Origin: Robiginitomaculum sp.
GTDB taxonomy: Bacteria > Pseudomonadota > Alphaproteobacteria > Caulobacterales > Maricaulaceae
NCBI GenBank assembly: GCA_016765135.1
Contig: JAESQN010000029.1
Location: forward strand, 1 to 64,000
DNA length: 64,000 nucleotides
Direction: 5' to 3'
Both the position numbers and the translations under genes were made by a program. Within the stretch, counting starts at the first letter, position 1; each line of letters starts with the position of its first letter. Positions 62,248 through 64,000 of the stretch are shown piece by piece. The notes beneath the pieces are model-generated. The model saw only the letters and a list, made by a program, of their open reading frames with translations. It made no database searches and was not told where the DNA came from.

Positions 62248-63687
62248 TTAAGACCAATCCACACCCATAACGGCTTTGGTTTCCAGATAATCCTCAAAAC
62301 CTTCCGACGACCATTCGCGGCCATTGCCGGAGCGTTTATAGCCGCCGAACGGCGCGTTAATGTCCGTTGAAGCGCCGTTGACATGGATCATGCCAGCATG
62401 GATTTTTCCAGCAATTTCGCGGATTTTGTCCGGGTTCGCACCGGAAATATAGCCCGAAAGCCCGTAGAGCGTATCATTGGCAATACTGATGGCTTCTTCT
62501 TCGTTCTCATATGGCAAAATACACAACACAGGGCCGAAAATTTCCTCCCGCGCTATGGTCATATCATTATTGACATTCCCGAACACGGTCGGACGCACAT
62601 AGAAACCCCGGTTCAGGTGCTCGGGACGCCCTGGCCCGCCAGCCGCCAATGTTGCACCTTCTTTTATACCTGTCTCGATCAGGCTTTGGATACGACCATA
62701 TTGTACCTCGGATACCACTGGCCCCATTTGCATACCGTCAGAGTTTGGATCATCAACCTGCACTGCATCAGCAGCCTGTGCCGCCGCTTCAATAGCCGCG
62801 TCCATGCGGTGCGCTGGCACTAACATGCGCGACGGAGCGTTGCAGTTTTGACCGGAATTCATGGCCATAGACTTCATGCCGCCAGCTACAGCTTTGGCGA
62901 AACCCTCGTCGTCCAAATCATCAAGAATTATGTTAGGGGATTTACCGCCCAATTCTTGCGTAACCCGCTTGACAGTTTCCGCCGCCGCTTGCGCCACCAT
63001 TATGCCAGCCCTGGTCGAGCCCGTGAACGACACCATATCAATACCGGGATGGGAAGATATCGCCGCACCGACCGTTGGCCCATCACCATGCACCATATTG
63101 ACAACACCGGCTGGAACACCAGCTTCATGTAAAATTTCCATTAGAATATCAGCACTTAGCGGCGAAACCTCACTTGGTTTCCACACCACGGTACAGCCCG
63201 TAGCTAGAGCCGGAGCCAGCTTGCAAGCTATTTGGTTCATGGGCCAATTCCACGGCGTGATAAAACCACAAACCCCGATCGGTTCTTTGGAAATATGTGT
63301 CCCGCCGCGCTGTTCCTCAAACTCATAGCTTTCAAGCGTCTTGACCGCCGTGATCAAATGCCCCAGCGCAGAACCAGCCTGCCCGCTAGCCGCCAGCCAT
63401 TTTGGAGATCCCATTTCAAGAGTTATGGCCTCGGCAATATCCCCCATTCGGGTTTTATAGACGGCAATAATCCGGCCCAGCAATTCCAACCGCTCTTCTC
63501 TGCTAGTTTGTGAGAAAGTCTCAAATGCTTTACGCGCCGCTGCGACGGCCATATCAATATCGCTAGCATCTCCAAGTGTCAATTTCGCGCACGGTTCTTC
63601 TGTGGCTGGATTGATAACATCAACAGTATTATGCCCACCTGCTGATACCCATTTCCCGTCAATGTAAAATCTGTCTAAAGTTTTCAT
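62248..63687 (-). CDS. Aldehyde dehydrogenase family protein
   Basis: A 479-residue NAD(P)-linked aldehyde dehydrogenase. The catalytic Glu is in VTQELGGKSPNIIL near residue 247 and the Cys in NSGQNCNAPSRML near 282; EEIFGPVLCILPYENEEEAI and APFGGYKRSGNGRE close the fold. The ATG at 63687 has AAAGGA upstream and removes seven extra residues from the open frame. Its start is 24 bases after the end of the 3-hydroxyisobutyrate dehydrogenase gene, so it may serve in valine or related acid catabolism (the sequence is not a methylmalonate-semialdehyde type by its Cys context). Confidence 0.9.
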   Translation of the reverse strand: MKTLDRFYIDGKWVSAGGHNTVDVINPATEEPCAKLTLGDASDIDMAVAAARKAFETFSQTSREERLELLGRIIAVYKTRMGDIAEAITLEMGSPKWLAASGQAGSALGHLITAVKTLESYEFEEQRGGTHISKEPIGVCGFITPWNWPMNQIACKLAPALATGCTVVWKPSEVSPLSADILMEILHEAGVPAGVVNMVHGDGPTVGAAISSHPGIDMVSFTGSTRAGIMVAQAAAETVKRVTQELGGKSPNIILDDLDDEGFAKAVAGGMKSMAMNSGQNCNAPSRMLVPAHRMDAAIEAAAQAADAVQVDDPNSDGMQMGPVVSEVQYGRIQSLIETGIKEGATLAAGGPGRPEHLNRGFYVRPTVFGNVNNDMTIAREEIFGPVLCILPYENEEEAISIANDTLYGLSGYISGANPDKIREIAGKIHAGMIHVNGASTDINAPFGGYKRSGNGREWSSEGFEDYLETKAVMGVDWS

Positions 63688-63710
63688 AGCATTTTCCTTT
63701 GTCTCCACGC

Positions 63711-64000
63711 TTAAAGCGTTCCGTTAATCAACTTCATAATCCCTGAGAAGTCCAAATCGTCTTTGCCTGCGGCTTCCATGAGGGCGTACAAACTTTCCGC
63801 CTGTGCGCCCAAGGGCGTGGCGGCTTTGGCCTTACTCGCCGCATCTTGGGCCAAGCGCAAGTCTTTGAGCATCATAGCAGCAGCAAAACCTGCTTTATAG
63901 TCATTATTGGACGGTGCAGCTGGCACCGGGCCGGGCGCGGGGCAATAGCTGGTCATTGACCAATTTTGACCGGACGCGGTAGACGAAATATCGTAAAATG
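63711..64000 (-). CDS. mmsB: 3-hydroxyisobutyrate dehydrogenase, C-terminal part, cut by window edge
   Basis: The window ends inside this gene. The visible 96 residues read ISSTASGQNWSMTSYCPAPG and PVPAAPSNNDYKAGFAAAMM, then LKDLRLAQDAASKAKA and TPLGAQAESLYALMEAAGKD, which match the C-terminal helical domain of the enzyme that oxidises 3-hydroxyisobutyrate in valine degradation. The catalytic Lys lies in NDYKAGF. The N-terminal Rossmann domain is off the right edge. Confidence 0.9.
   Translation of the reverse strand, partial: FYDISSTASGQNWSMTSYCPAPGPVPAAPSNNDYKAGFAAAMMLKDLRLAQDAASKAKAATPLGAQAESLYALMEAAGKDDLDFSGIMKLINGTL

Noticed and set aside
1-64000. tRNA, rRNA, riboswitches, toxin-antitoxin, phage defence or CRISPR genes
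   Set aside because: No sequence with cloverleaf ends, conserved aptamers or known defence proteins was recognised on either strand; a covariance-model scan would be needed to be certain.

Overview
The window looks like chromosome from a marine-type alphaproteobacterium with a mid-range GC content. The KDO pathway genes, the large TonB-dependent receptor, the surface lipoprotein peptidases and the complete type II secretion operon all fit a Gram-negative, peptide- and lipid-scavenging bacterium. Hyphomonadaceae, Maricaulales or a relative is my best guess, inferred from overall protein style and not proven. I see no rRNA, tRNA or CRISPR array.

Layout. 0-4.7 kb: dTDP-rhamnose genes rfbD and rfbC plus kdsD (minus strand), divergent from kdsA, then folE and a DUF1499 protein. 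4.8-8.6 kb: paaK, a MarR gene that has lost its DNA-binding core, a palindromic operator, a decapitated RidA gene and glutaryl-CoA dehydrogenase; this looks like a decaying aromatic-CoA catabolic locus. 8.6-16.4 kb: DapA-like aldolase, LysR regulator, TonB-dependent receptor and M14 metallopeptidase. 16.4-18.1 kb: a frameshifted SGNH esterase, a 323-bp MITE-like element (the right end of a second copy opens the window) and a headless histidine kinase/receiver protein. 18.2-26.1 kb: a lipoprotein amidohydrolase and a tight six-gene acyl-CoA dehydrogenase/APH/SDR operon.

26-34 kb: DUF3667 membrane protein, a two-gene M15 peptidase/membrane protein pair of phage-lysis flavour, a Lys/Ala/Pro repeat membrane protein paired with an OmpA protein, nitronate monooxygenase, an M20 amidohydrolase and an M28 peptidase. 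34-47.5 kb: a second M28 peptidase, two glycosyltransferase-like genes, a 46-residue membrane protein, GST, pckA, carbonic anhydrase, a cytochrome c/sugar dehydrogenase fusion, a third M28 peptidase and a beta-propeller/amidohydrolase fusion. 47.7-51.3 kb: aldehyde dehydrogenase, an acetolactate synthase-like enzyme and a short prepilin peptidase. 51.3-61.9 kb: a complete minus-strand T2SS operon gspC-D-E-F-G-H-I-J-K-L-M ending in a small lipoprotein. 62.2-64 kb: aldehyde dehydrogenase and the end of 3-hydroxyisobutyrate dehydrogenase.

How it fits together: exported proteases and amidohydrolases, the receptor and the T2SS could break down external protein, while the acyl-CoA, aldehyde and hydroxyisobutyrate dehydrogenases burn the resulting acids. 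The window is also rich in short palindromic elements of several families. One of these lies in frame inside the leader of the pseudopilin gene gspJ, which is the most unusual single observation here. I did not recognise a new defence or biosynthetic system; the strongest leads are the gspJ insertion, the broken MarR beside its intact operator, the OmpA/repeat-protein pair and a long palindrome upstream of gspC.
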